Of a stretch of 64,000 nucleotides of DNA, positions 49,247 to 57,745 are shown piece after piece. This stretch comes from Spirochaetaceae bacterium (lineage in GTDB: Bacteria; Spirochaetota; Spirochaetia; DSM-27196; PWMO01). Where the stretch lies: positions 32,347 through 96,346 of the forward strand of contig RECP01000051.1 of NCBI GenBank assembly GCA_007693945.1. Direction: 5' to 3'. The notes below the pieces were generated by a model. The model had not been told where the DNA came from, did no database searches, and saw nothing but the letters and a program-made list of their open reading frames with translations. The position numbers and the translations under genes were made by a program. Every line of letters starts with the position of its first letter. Positions within the stretch are counted from its first letter, which is position 1.

Positions 49247-50167
49247 CTATGCCGATCCGACCGCGACCGAACCGCGGTAACGCGACGGCGAGACCCCCGT
49301 AACGCGGCTGAAAGCCCGGCTGAACGAATGAATCGAGGCAAAGCCGCTCGCTGCCGCTACCGAGCCCACCGAGGCGCCCGTAATAAGCATGTTCTTGGCT
49401 CGGCGGATTCGCTCTTCAAGCAGAATCTCGGAAAACGTATGTCCCGTCTCGCGCCTGATCATCCGGCTGAGATGCGCCGGATGTAGCCCGGTTAGCCCGG
49501 CCACCTGATTGAGTTCAACCGGCTCCGGCGCGTGAGCCCGAATGAACTCCAGTGCGTAAGCAACCGCCCGGGAACGCAGTGTTGTTCGCACGGTTCCTTC
49601 AGTACGGCGCTGAAGCATCGACAGCAGTAACAGCAGATGACCGAAGACGGCGTATTCGCGCCAGGGCAGCTTCAGACGAGCTTCGGCGTAGAGCGCCTGC
49701 AGCGGGTTCAGAAACTCGGGGGCCCGGCTGATGAGGACAAATCGATCAACAACCAGAGCCTCTCCCAACTCCTCAAGCGCCTTGAACTTCGCTTCCGCCT
49801 CCAGGTACCTGACCGGGTTTCTGGAACGCTGGATAAGACTGTGCGGCGCAAAGATGTGATCGTCAGAAACGCCCAGCAGTGCGTCGGTTTGGACACCTAT
49901 CACGTAGTACTCAACCTCACTGTCGCCGATCAAGAGCTCGTGCTCCACGCGCGGCGAGGTCACCAGCAGATCGTCCCCAAAACAGTGGACGGGCCGGCGA
50001 TCAGGCAGTACGCGCACTTCGGCACGGCCGCGCTTGATGAAGATTAACTCGAAACCAAGATGATAGTGGATTCCAAATCTCCGGTCGGTCTGGTGATCAC
50101 AGTAGCCCAGGTGCGTGATATGTGGCAGCTCGGGAATAGGGTAGTCAATGCAGGTGAAACGTCGCAT
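49247..50167 (-). CDS. AraC-family transcriptional regulator
   Basis: 306 residues from ATG 50167, which sits 6 nt after the -10 element. An N-terminal cupin-like sensor (IHYHLGFELIFIKRGRAEVRVL) is followed by a C-terminal double helix-turn-helix: LNQVAGLTGLHPAHLSRMIRRETG and SVGSVAAASGFASIHSFSRAFSRVTGVSPSRYR. It is divergent from the sugar ABC operon and precedes the URO-D gene on the same strand, so it probably controls both. Direct repeats in the shared region are likely its sites. Confidence 0.93.
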   Translation of the reverse strand: MRRFTCIDYPIPELPHITHLGYCDHQTDRRFGIHYHLGFELIFIKRGRAEVRVLPDRRPVHCFGDDLLVTSPRVEHELLIGDSEVEYYVIGVQTDALLGVSDDHIFAPHSLIQRSRNPVRYLEAEAKFKALEELGEALVVDRFVLISRAPEFLNPLQALYAEARLKLPWREYAVFGHLLLLLSMLQRRTEGTVRTTLRSRAVAYALEFIRAHAPEPVELNQVAGLTGLHPAHLSRMIRRETGHTFSEILLEERIRRAKNMLITGASVGSVAAASGFASIHSFSRAFSRVTGVSPSRYRGSVAVGSA

Positions 50168-50173
50168 GGCTCC

Positions 50174-50201
50174 AGTGTACCTCGATTGATGTGAAATGCA
50201 A
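50174..50201 (-). promoter_or_regulatory. Leaderless promoter of the AraC gene
   Basis: TTGCAT (50196-50201), 16-bp spacer, TACACT (50174-50179), then 6 nt (GGAGCC) to the ATG at 50167. The GGAG is only 2 nt from the ATG, too close for a normal SD. Confidence 0.6.
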
Positions 50202-50208
50202 CCCAGAG

Positions 50209-50231
50209 GTAAACGAACGCTAGCCGTAAAC
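50209..50231 (+). repeat. Direct repeat GTAAAC x2, probable AraC-type binding half-sites
   Basis: GTAAAC occurs at 50209-50214 and 50226-50231, 17 bp start to start, in the same orientation and just upstream of the -35 of the ABC operon. This spacing is about 1.6 helical turns, consistent with AraC-family activator sites. Confidence 0.5.
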
Positions 50232-50233
50232 AA

Positions 50234-50261
50234 TTACTGATCCCCGTGCGCGTGCTACATT
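50234..50261 (+). promoter_or_regulatory. Promoter of the ribose-type ABC operon
   Basis: TTACTG (50234-50239), 16-bp spacer, TACATT (50256-50261), followed by an A-rich leader and AAGGAGG 7 nt before the ATG at 50284. The weak -35 agrees with need for an activator. Confidence 0.55.
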
Positions 50262-50283
50262 AAAAAAAACCAAGGAGGATTCC

Positions 50284-51246
50284 ATGAAGAAAGCAGTATT
50301 AGTCGTGGCAGTGATCATGGTTATCACGGGGGCAGTCTGGGCTCGAGGGGCCGAAGAGGCCGACAAGCCGTACCAGATTGCGGGAATCATTTTTCAGAAC
50401 GATCAGTTTTTCCAGGTCATTCAGGAAGGAATGCGGGCGGCAGCAGCCGACTACGGTGTCGAGCTGGTGCTGGGCAACAGCGACAATGACCCACAGCAGG
50501 AGATCGAACTCGTCAACACCTATACTGTCCGCGGCGTCGACGCGATAGTGATCTCGCCTCTCAGCGAGACCGCTTCGGTTCAGGCTCTGCAGCAGGCCTA
50601 CAGCGATGGTATCGCCGTGGTGCTCTACAATTCGCCGCTGGCAGCCGACTTTCCGGTAAGCTATCTGAACTCCAGTCAGACGCAACTCGGTTCGTCAACG
50701 GGTGCAGCGGCTGCCGATTTTGTTGAGTCTCTGGACGGTGATACCATACGCGTGGCGGTGTTAGCGTTTGACTCACTGCTGCCGGAAATCAGCGACGCAC
50801 GCGTATCCGGGTTTATCGACACACTGCGCGCGTCCACCAACAAGAGAGTGGAGATCGTGTCTCGACAGGACGGATGGCTTTCAGAGATGGCGCTGCAAAC
50901 CGCAGGTGACATCCTGACGGCCAATCCTGACATCGATTTGATCTACGCCGCCAATGAAGGCGGAACGGTAGGTTCCGTCCAGGCTGTTCGCAACGCCGGA
51001 CTGGCAGGCCAGGTGAAGGTGTTCGGCATCGACGCAACCGCTCAACTTGCCGGGTTCCTGCTTGACGACGACGACGTGCTGCAGGCAGTTACGGGTCAGC
51101 AGCCGTTCATCATCGGCTACGATGCCGTTGAAGCGGCGGTGCGGCATCTCAACGGTGAGTCGGTCGAGAAAACGGTCATCGTTCCCGGTGTATTGCTCGA
51201 GCGGCAGGATCCAGCCGGAATTCAGGAGTGGCTGGCAGACCGCTGA
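50284..51246 (+). CDS. Sugar-binding periplasmic protein (RbsB-type)
   Basis: 320 residues. Signal peptide AVLVVAVIMVITGAVWA, then a Peripla_BP_4 fold: YQIAGIIFQNDQFFQVIQEGMRAAAADYGVEL, DNDPQQEIELVNTYTVRGVDAIVISPLS, DLIYAANEGGTVGSVQAVRNAGLAGQVKVFGIDAT and a C-terminal lobe. This class binds pentoses, hexoses or autoinducer-2. Typical strong SD, AAGGAGG. It is followed 30 bp later by the ATPase and then the permease, a complete importer. The ligand cannot be deduced. Confidence 0.93.
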   Translation: MKKAVLVVAVIMVITGAVWARGAEEADKPYQIAGIIFQNDQFFQVIQEGMRAAAADYGVELVLGNSDNDPQQEIELVNTYTVRGVDAIVISPLSETASVQALQQAYSDGIAVVLYNSPLAADFPVSYLNSSQTQLGSSTGAAAADFVESLDGDTIRVAVLAFDSLLPEISDARVSGFIDTLRASTNKRVEIVSRQDGWLSEMALQTAGDILTANPDIDLIYAANEGGTVGSVQAVRNAGLAGQVKVFGIDATAQLAGFLLDDDDVLQAVTGQQPFIIGYDAVEAAVRHLNGESVEKTVIVPGVLLERQDPAGIQEWLADR

Positions 51247-51276
51247 GGCAGCGACTTATCACAGATCGCATCAGAC

Positions 51277-52758
51277 ATGGTATTAGAACTGAAGAACCTG
51301 AGGAAGACCTACCCGGGTACGGTTGCAGTTACCGACCTTTCCGTCCGATTTGAGGGCGGAAAGGTCCACGCTATCGTAGGCAAGAACGGATCCGGAAAGA
51401 GCACTGCAATCAAGATGGTCGCCGGAGCGGTCATGCCGGACCGCGGCAGTATCTCGCTTGATGATCGCCCGCTGCACCTCGGGAGCACCTTCGACGCCAT
51501 TCATCAAGGCATCGCCACGGTATATCAGGAACTGAGTCTGTTTCCGGATCTCAGCGTTGCAGAGAACATCTGCTTTCACGAGCTGCCGCATCGGGGAGTG
51601 AGGGTTGACTGGGCCGCCACGCGGCGGCGTGCACTGGACGTACTGCGGGAACTCGATCTCGAGGTCGATCCCGATACCCGAGTGGACTCGTTGAGTGTAG
51701 GCTGGCAACAGCTGGTGGAGATCTCGAAGGCTATCAACCACGACCTCAAAGTGCTGATTCTCGATGAGCCGACGTCCGCGCTCTCAAAAGATGAGGTGGA
51801 TCAGCTGTTTCGCGTTGTGCGCCGTATCAGAGATCGCGGCGTCATCGTGCTCTACATCTCGCACCGTCTACAGGAGCTTCCGGCCATCGCCGACACCGTT
51901 ACCGTGCTGCGCGATGGCGACCTGGTCGGACGGCGCACTATGACCGAGACCACGCTTGCACAGATTGTCAGCATGATGTTCGGCGACGTGGAGCACGTCC
52001 GAATGACTCCGACAATTCCGGAACAAGCAGAGGTCGCGCTCGAAGTACGCAATCTGACACGCAAGCCATGGTTTGAAGACATCAGTTTCTCGCTGCGGGC
52101 CGGCGAGATCCTGGGCATTGCCGGGATGCTCGGCAGCGGACGTACGGAGTTGCTGCGCTCGATATTCGGTGCTGACTCGTTTGACTCCGGGACTGTTCTG
52201 GTATCCGGCAAACCGATTCGCAGACCCACACCGGCCAGGCTGAAGCTGTACGGGCTCGCGTATACGCCGGAGAACCGTAAGACGCAGGGGTTGATCCAGA
52301 TCCAGACGGTGCAGGAGAATCTCACACTCGCGGGCAAACAGAGTCTCTCGCGCCGAGGCGTACGCAATAGAACGCTGGAACGCGCTGCGGCCATGCAGCA
52401 GGTGAATGACCTTTCAATCAAGATATCGTCGCTCGACACCGTTGTAGAGACGCTCAGCGGCGGCAACCAACAGAAAGTTGTCGTCGGCAACTGGCTTAAC
52501 GATCATCCGCGGGTCGTCCTGTTCGATGAGCCATCCCGCGGTATTGACGTCGACGCCAAACAGCAAATCTTCCGCATCATCTGGCGACTGTCAGATGACG
52601 GAATCGCGTCGATCATTGTATCCACGGAACTCGAGGAACTGCTGGAAGTGTGCCATCGGATACTGGTGTTGCGTGACGGCACCCTTCAGCAGGAGATTGT
52701 GCCGGGAACGGTGAGCGTGGAGGCACTCTACAATGCGTGCATAGGAGTAGCTCAATGA
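51277..52758 (+). CDS. Sugar ABC transporter ATP-binding protein (RbsA/MglA-type, two NBDs)
   Basis: 493 residues with two fused nucleotide-binding domains. First: Walker A VGKNGSGKSTAIK (about 36-48), LSVGWQQLVEIS signature (degenerate), Walker B VLILDEPTSAL. Second: Walker A replaced by GMLGSGRTELLRS, signature LSGGNQQKVVVG and Walker B VVLFDEPSRGID. This is the normal organisation of CUT2 sugar importers. The stop overlaps the permease ATG by 4 nt. No clear SD precedes the ATG. Confidence 0.95.
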   Translation: MVLELKNLRKTYPGTVAVTDLSVRFEGGKVHAIVGKNGSGKSTAIKMVAGAVMPDRGSISLDDRPLHLGSTFDAIHQGIATVYQELSLFPDLSVAENICFHELPHRGVRVDWAATRRRALDVLRELDLEVDPDTRVDSLSVGWQQLVEISKAINHDLKVLILDEPTSALSKDEVDQLFRVVRRIRDRGVIVLYISHRLQELPAIADTVTVLRDGDLVGRRTMTETTLAQIVSMMFGDVEHVRMTPTIPEQAEVALEVRNLTRKPWFEDISFSLRAGEILGIAGMLGSGRTELLRSIFGADSFDSGTVLVSGKPIRRPTPARLKLYGLAYTPENRKTQGLIQIQTVQENLTLAGKQSLSRRGVRNRTLERAAAMQQVNDLSIKISSLDTVVETLSGGNQQKVVVGNWLNDHPRVVLFDEPSRGIDVDAKQQIFRIIWRLSDDGIASIIVSTELEELLEVCHRILVLRDGTLQQEIVPGTVSVEALYNACIGVAQ

Positions 52759-53720
52759 AGCGTCCACGACTTGAGCAGTACCTGATGGAGCTGATACTGC
52801 TGGCTTTGTGCGTGGTGTTCGCGCTCACCGCTCCCGGTTTCATGCGAACGCGCAACCTGCTCAACGTCATGCGGAACGTGGCTCTTCAAGGGATGATAGC
52901 CTTCAGCATGACGGCAGTCATTATATCGGGTGAAATCGACCTGAGTGTCGGTTCCGCGGTGGCATTCGCCGGGGTCATAATGGCGTGGCTGACGCAGTGG
53001 TTCACCAGCTTCGGCTTGCCGCTTGCCGTCGGGATCCCGATTGCCGTGATCCTGACTCTGGTGGCGTCATCTGTGGTCGGCTGGACAATCGCCTACATGC
53101 GTAACGCGTTCTCGGTACCGACCTTCATCACCAGTTTGGCGTATCTGACTATGTTGTCCGGTTTCGCCAATCTGATCACCGGCGGCTTTCCGATAACTTC
53201 GTTTCCCAGATGGTTCAATACCCTCGGCGGCGGATCGTTCTTGAGTGTGCCGGTTCCGGCGCTGTTCCTGATTGTTGTCTTTGCGGCGTTCGAGTTTATA
53301 ATGAATCACACGAGTTTCGGCCGGTCGATATACGCGGTCGGGGGCAACGCTGAGGCCGCGCGCCTGAATGGCATCAACGTCAAGCGCGTCAAGTATGTGC
53401 TGCTCTCGCTCACCGGTTGTCTGGCCGGCGTTACCGGAATTCTGGTCGCCTCCCAGATCATGGCGGGAACTCCCACAGTTGGGCGAGGTTGGGAGCTGCA
53501 GATCATATCCGCGGTTATAATCGGCGGTGCCAGTCTGGCCGGCGGTGCCGGAAGAATCCGTGGTACACTGATCGGTATCTTCTTCCTCGGCGTGATCATC
53601 AACGGCATGACGCTGCTGAATATCAGCCAGTACTGGCAGCTGGTTGTACGCGGAGCGCTCATTCTGATAGCCATTCTGATCAATAACCTGCGCGGGCTGA
53701 CTGGAGCCACTCGTACCTGA
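52755..53720 (+). CDS. Sugar ABC transporter permease (RbsC-type)
   Basis: 321 residues starting at ATG 52755 (ATGA overlap). About 8-10 membrane helices of the BPD_transp_2 family: LMELILLALCVVFALTAPGF, GMIAFSMTAVIISGEIDLSVGS (conserved GEIDLSVG), and VGGNAEAARLNGINVKRVKYVLLSLTG followed by GGASLAGGAGRIRGT. This is the membrane subunit of the importer; with one permease it works as a homodimer with the double ATPase. Confidence 0.95.
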   Translation: MKRPRLEQYLMELILLALCVVFALTAPGFMRTRNLLNVMRNVALQGMIAFSMTAVIISGEIDLSVGSAVAFAGVIMAWLTQWFTSFGLPLAVGIPIAVILTLVASSVVGWTIAYMRNAFSVPTFITSLAYLTMLSGFANLITGGFPITSFPRWFNTLGGGSFLSVPVPALFLIVVFAAFEFIMNHTSFGRSIYAVGGNAEAARLNGINVKRVKYVLLSLTGCLAGVTGILVASQIMAGTPTVGRGWELQIISAVIIGGASLAGGAGRIRGTLIGIFFLGVIINGMTLLNISQYWQLVVRGALILIAILINNLRGLTGATRT

Positions 53721-53948
53721 CCGCAGCAACCGCACCCCCGGCACGGTTGCCGGCCTCACGAACTGGAAATCAGCGAAGCTGGTTGCCGGGACCGGCACAC
53801 AGCATGTCAAAGACGACCTCGTTGATCCAAATCCGATTACCGCAGGTACCTCGGAGCGTTTGGGATTCCAGCTGCTGCCGAGGCACCTGAAGGTCTGCGG
53901 GCCGGCGTCGTGACGCGAGCGCCGCTGATACCGTCCTAGCAGGCGACT
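53721..53948 (+). other. Intergenic stretch with possible gene remnant
   Basis: No start-bounded gene is present. In one plus-strand frame, open from inside the permease gene to a TGA near 53911, the translation reads AKLVAGTGTQHVKDDLVD and NPITAGTSERLGFQLLPRH, which looks protein-like, but I recognise no family. It may be a decayed gene end or chance. Confidence 0.25.
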
Positions 53949-54362
53949 CTATAGGCGATGCACCGCGGCGTGGTCCGGAGCTCTCTGAACGGCACGATCG
54001 CGCCCGGTCGGGCGGTCCTGCGGTGCACCGTTGCGCGCGCTATCGTCGGGTATACCGTCGTCTGCCTGGTCACTTCCGCCAACCTGACCGTCGTTGGCTG
54101 CCTGGTCGTCAGCAGCAATCTGGTCATCGTCGCCGTCGTACGGGGCGTCGGACGAATCGGGTTCATCAAGTAACGGCATATCCGGCTCAGGTTCTATCGG
54201 TTGCTCGGACTGGTGCAGTTCTTCGGAGTCCTCGACGGGGGCCGAAGCCGACGGTTCGGCGATTTGAACGGCACTCGAGACATCCGAGCCGAGAGGATTT
54301 GAACAACCCGCCAGAAGAACGAGGATCAGGGTAGTTGCAAGGACTGCCAGTGTCTTTTTCAT
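53949..54362 (-). CDS. Small acidic lipoprotein
   Basis: 137 residues. A signal sequence with lipobox VLLAGC at residues 15-20 shows lipid anchoring; AGGAG lies 7 nt upstream. The mature chain is low-complexity and acidic (EEL, EPDMPLLDEPD, DGDDDQ repeats) and turns basic only at the end. No family recognised; likely a surface protein that may bind cations. An inverted repeat stands in front of its SD. Confidence 0.75.
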   Translation of the reverse strand: MKKTLAVLATTLILVLLAGCSNPLGSDVSSAVQIAEPSASAPVEDSEELHQSEQPIEPEPDMPLLDEPDSSDAPYDGDDDQIAADDQAANDGQVGGSDQADDGIPDDSARNGAPQDRPTGRDRAVQRAPDHAAVHRL

Positions 54363-54376
54363 CGTTTCACTCCTGC

Positions 54377-54398
54377 CATATCTTTAGCAACAGATATG
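54377..54398 (-). repeat. Inverted repeat before the small-lipoprotein gene
   Basis: CATATCT and AGATATG are perfect 7-bp arms with an 8-nt loop, ending a few bases before the AGGAG of the lipoprotein gene. A hairpin in the leader or an operator; the same hairpin-then-SD layout is seen before thyX. Confidence 0.45.
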
Positions 54399-54516
54399 CC
54401 AACTATACTGCGATAAAGGAAAGAACGCATAATCTTTAATCCCATATTATAAAACGATTTACGGAACCACGGCGTCGGAGCGGCTGTCGCTGATCAACGG
54501 CAAATACGGAGGTCGC

Positions 54517-54570
54517 ATGCAGATTGCATATGCCCGCTATGTGTATCGCATAGACTATGCAGTCTGCATA
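54517..54570. repeat. Three consecutive palindromes upstream of the NagB-like gene
   Basis: ATGCA-GAT-TGCAT (54517-54529), CTATG-TGTATCG-CATAG (54537-54553) and the perfect TATGCAG-T-CTGCATA (54556-54570) lie in 54 bp. The first and third share the ATGCA/TGCAT core, so they may be repeated operator sites. A small reading frame with SD (GGAGG 54508-54512, ATG 54517) also starts here; I doubt it is a gene. The rest of 54363-54739 holds the promoter listed next. Confidence 0.5.
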
Positions 54571-54637
54571 CCATTCCGGCCGGCCCGATCGGTCTGCTGC
54601 CGCGATAGCAACTGCTGTGTCTCGAAGCGGTCGGAGC

Positions 54638-54691
54638 TTGACATGCGCCAGATTGGGTTTATACTTCAAGAAGTTACTAACCGTACGTTAG
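54638..54691 (+). promoter_or_regulatory. Promoter and operator of the nagB-like/PIG-L operon
   Basis: TTGACA (54638-54643), 16-bp spacer, TATACT (54660-54665) is a near-consensus promoter. CTAAC (54677-54681) and GTTAG (54687-54691) form an inverted repeat just after the start point, an operator position suited to the ROK repressor encoded at 56479-57744. Confidence 0.65.
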
Positions 54692-54739
54692 CATTAAGAT
54701 CACGCCCGCGCCGACGGGGACCCGAAGGGGGAATGGACG

Positions 54740-55669
54740 ATGCGAGCAATCAGCAAAGTAGCTCCAGACTGGTGGGACTACACGACACTTGATGAAGAGA
54801 TCCTGAGGGACGCTGCCCGCCTGACCGCGGATGATATCCTGCAGCTGTCACGGCCCGGTTTCACGGTCAGGTTCTATGACACGATTGAACAGTTCTACGC
54901 CGCCGAAGCGCTCGAGTATGTTCACTCCTGGATGCAGGCAACCGAGCACGAACCAACGGGAATTTGCGGCCCTATTGGACCCACCGCACAACTGCCGGTA
55001 GTAGCCCAGATTGTTAACGACCTCCGGATCGACGTCCGTAACGGCCATTTCTGGGGCATGGATGAGTGGCTGGTCGGCGACAAGGAGATGGATCCCCAGA
55101 ACCCGATCAGTTTTGCAAACACCGATATGGCGCTCTGCTTCGGCCGCATCGACAAGGCATTACGTATGCCGCAGCAGAACATCCACTTCCCGACCGTTGC
55201 CGCGATCGACGAGTTCTCCAAGTCGTTTGACAGCGCGCGCTGCATGGTCATGCAGGGCGGTCAGGGAGAAGTCAAACACTGGGCGTTCAACGATCCGGTC
55301 AAGCGAGAGGGGCAGTATGCTGAAGCGCCCCCGTCACCGGAGGAGTACCGCAAACTCGGCACGCGCGTGGTCGATCTGCATCCGTTGACGCTCATTCAGA
55401 ACGCCAGGACATCGGTTGGCGGGATTGTATCCGACGTTCCGAGCCGCGCGATCACCGTCGGGCCGGTCGAAACCTGGAAATCGGACAAGGTCTCAATCTG
55501 GCACCCCGGGTATCACGATAACGCCTTTGGTATCCGCCTGACCGCACTGATGATCTCCAAACGCGTTGCCGATAGCTCGGTCCCGATGTCCTTGCTGGCG
55601 GATCATCCCGACGTTCAGTTCAGCTACTTGCGACCGGGAATCGGCAGCTGTCGACCCGACATGAAATAG
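54740..55669 (+). CDS. Glucosamine-6-phosphate deaminase-like (NagB/RpiA fold) protein
   Basis: 309 residues. NagB-like features are GICGPIGPT (phosphate loop, about 74-82), FWGMDEW (about 104-110, cf. NMDEY of NagB) and KHWAFNDP (His180, Asp185). NagB has DGHIAFNEP there: the aspartate two residues before the histidine is replaced by Val and the glutamate by Asp, so catalysis may differ from GlcN6P deamination. SD GGGGGAA about 8 nt upstream. It is followed 11 bp later by a PIG-L deacetylase. A plausible role is isomerising or deaminating an amino sugar (or similar) phosphate; the true substrate is uncertain. Confidence 0.8.
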   Translation: MRAISKVAPDWWDYTTLDEEILRDAARLTADDILQLSRPGFTVRFYDTIEQFYAAEALEYVHSWMQATEHEPTGICGPIGPTAQLPVVAQIVNDLRIDVRNGHFWGMDEWLVGDKEMDPQNPISFANTDMALCFGRIDKALRMPQQNIHFPTVAAIDEFSKSFDSARCMVMQGGQGEVKHWAFNDPVKREGQYAEAPPSPEEYRKLGTRVVDLHPLTLIQNARTSVGGIVSDVPSRAITVGPVETWKSDKVSIWHPGYHDNAFGIRLTALMISKRVADSSVPMSLLADHPDVQFSYLRPGIGSCRPDMK

Positions 55670-55680
55670 GAGTAGCCGTT

Positions 55681-56460
55681 ATGTCAAAGCGGGTATTTGC
55701 GCTGGCCTGCCATCCGGATGACATCGAGTTCATGATGGCCGGAACACTGTTTCTGCTGCGCAACAGCGGCTGCGAGCTGCACTACATGAACCTCGCAAAC
55801 GGTTGCCTGGGCTCGGTCGAGCTGGACAAGGCTGAGACCGCCCGCGTCCGCCGCGTGGAGGGAATGCACGCCGCGCAATACGTCGGGGCCACGTTTCACG
55901 AAAGCCTGACGGAAGACCTCGGCGTGTTCTACGCGCCCGAGCTCGTGCGCAAGGTCACCGCGGTTGTTCGCCGCATCCAGCCCGACATCATGCTGCTGCC
56001 ATCGCCCGAGGACTATATGGAAGACCATATGAACACGACCCGGGTGGGCGTGACGGCAGCGTTCACGCGTGGCATGCCGAACTACGAGACCGATCCACCG
56101 GAACCTGCCACCTCCCAGGACGTCACCCTGTACCACGCATTACCGTACGGACTGACCGACGGGTTACGCCGCACGATCGTGCCGGATTTCTTTGTCGACA
56201 TATCGAGCGTAATCGAGGATAAGCTGAACATGCTCGCCTGCCATAAGAGCCAGCGCGAATGGCTCGATCGCACGCAGGGCCTGAGTTCGTACCTGGAGAC
56301 CGCCCGCGAGATGTCGCGCTCCGTGGGCGCAATGTCAGGCAAGTTTGAACTGGCCGAAGGGTGGCGGCGCCACTCGCATCTCGGGTTTTCGGCCACCGAT
56401 CAGGATCCTCTCGGCGAAGTCCTGGCCGGTTATTGCACGGCCGGCAGCGGCGGCGGGTAG
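55681..56460 (+). CDS. PIG-L family deacetylase
   Basis: 259 residues. Zinc site: CHPDDIEFMMAG (His11, Asp13, Asp14; usual motif AHPDD) and His116 in DYMEDHMNTTR. The fold is that of LmbE/MshB/BshB enzymes that remove acetyl groups from N-acetylglucosaminyl compounds. SD AGGAG overlaps the stop region of the NagB-like gene. Position beside a NagB-like enzyme suggests the pair deacetylates and then processes an N-acetylated sugar. It converges with the ROK repressor gene. Confidence 0.9.
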   Translation: MSKRVFALACHPDDIEFMMAGTLFLLRNSGCELHYMNLANGCLGSVELDKAETARVRRVEGMHAAQYVGATFHESLTEDLGVFYAPELVRKVTAVVRRIQPDIMLLPSPEDYMEDHMNTTRVGVTAAFTRGMPNYETDPPEPATSQDVTLYHALPYGLTDGLRRTIVPDFFVDISSVIEDKLNMLACHKSQREWLDRTQGLSSYLETAREMSRSVGAMSGKFELAEGWRRHSHLGFSATDQDPLGEVLAGYCTAGSGGG

Positions 56461-56478
56461 CGGGGCGCCCGGCCGGCG

Positions 56479-57744
56479 TCAGATACGGTACGGGTATTTC
56501 CCCAGCAGCAGCGTCTCGATAGCCATGTGCGCGGCGCCAATCACTCCGGCGTCCTCGCCCAGGGACGAAATCACGATCTCGGGAGACTGAAAGGGTACCG
56601 ACATACGTACGGCCTCGCGAATCGGATCGAGAATCAGCGTTTCAAAACCTGCAAAGCCACAGATTTCGCCGCCCAACACCACGATCTCCGGATTGATGAT
56701 TACAATCAGGTTGACAATGGCCGCCGACAGCAGCAGGGTGATGCTCGAGACAATTTCGCATGCGACTTCGTCACCCTCCAGCGCCGCCGAACACACGAGA
56801 GCCGGGGTGATGCCGTCAGGGCTGCTGCGGGCGCGTTCCGCCATCACGGTCGGACGGTTCTCCGCGATCGCCTTGTGTGCCAGCTCGCGCATCGCTTCGG
56901 TTGAAGCTCGCTGCTCCAACGGTCCCTTGGTCTTGCTGGTCCGTCCCAGATCATCGGGACCGAACACCATGTAGCCAAGTTCACCGGACGCGCCGTTGAT
57001 ACCACGCACCAGGTTGTTGTCGATGATGATGCCGGCACCTATTCCGGCCGAGACTTCGACAAACACCAGATCGTGATGTCGACGCCCCTGTCCGTACTGG
57101 TTTTCGGCCAGTGCAGAGAGGTCGACATCGTTCTCTACATAGACCGGGACATGGAAATGCTCGCAGAGAATCTGTTTCAGATTCAGGTCACTGAGGTTGG
57201 GAAACAGTACCGCGCTCGTCAGGCGCGCCGAGGTCGCCTCAACGATTGCCGGGACCCCGATACAGATGGCCTTGAGCTCCGGCGCTCTGTCAACTCCCGA
57301 CTCCCGCCGCCGCGTTCCGGCACGGTCAAGGAACTGTTCGATCTCACGCACCAGATCGCGAGGCGCGTCGGCGCTCTCGGCAAACCGCATCCCGCTGCAC
57401 GAGTCGATCATCACGCCGCTGTAGTCGAACAGCCCGATCCTGAGATGCTCCTTGAGCAGGTCTATGCCGATCACGCAGCCTTTGGCTACATTGAGACTGA
57501 CCGTGACCGCCCTCTTTCCGCTGGCGGTCCGTATCGGCTCAGTCTCCACAACGTAACCGCGTTCCATCAGCTTCTCAATTGCTCGTGACACCGCCGGGGC
57601 ACTGATAGTGAGGTCCCGCGAGATCTGTGCGCGATACGCCGAACCACGCTCACGCAGGTAGTTAAAGATGATCGAGATGTTGATCTCGTTCTGAACAATG
57701 GCGTTGGCCGTCCTGCTGAATTGAACCGCACTTGCTCGTGCCAT
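56479..57744 (-). CDS. ROK-family transcriptional repressor
   Basis: 421 residues from ATG 57744 (GAGG about 8 nt upstream). N-terminal MarR-like winged HTH: ISRDLTISAPAVSRAIEKLMERGYV (about 40-65). Then a ROK domain with VIGIDLLKEHLRIGLFDYSG, FVEVSAGIGAGIIIDNNLVRGINGASGELGYMVFG and NPEIVVLGGEICG. The HxCxCGxxGC zinc motif of ROK kinases/NagC is absent, so sugar binding but not kinase activity is expected. Last gene of the leftward sugar operon, 1 nt after the CBM9-like gene; may repress this operon and the nagB-like promoter. Confidence 0.92.
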   Translation of the reverse strand: MARASAVQFSRTANAIVQNEINISIIFNYLRERGSAYRAQISRDLTISAPAVSRAIEKLMERGYVVETEPIRTASGKRAVTVSLNVAKGCVIGIDLLKEHLRIGLFDYSGVMIDSCSGMRFAESADAPRDLVREIEQFLDRAGTRRRESGVDRAPELKAICIGVPAIVEATSARLTSAVLFPNLSDLNLKQILCEHFHVPVYVENDVDLSALAENQYGQGRRHHDLVFVEVSAGIGAGIIIDNNLVRGINGASGELGYMVFGPDDLGRTSKTKGPLEQRASTEAMRELAHKAIAENRPTVMAERARSSPDGITPALVCSAALEGDEVACEIVSSITLLLSAAIVNLIVIINPEIVVLGGEICGFAGFETLILDPIREAVRMSVPFQSPEIVISSLGEDAGVIGAAHMAIETLLLGKYPYRI

Positions 57745-57745
57745 G

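Noticed and set aside
54517..54792. 91-codon frame with a good SD before the NagB-like gene
   Set aside because: It overlaps the promoter, operator and the start of the NagB-like gene and its translation looks random (Cys/Arg-rich); the ATG falls in a palindrome. Kept only as a note.
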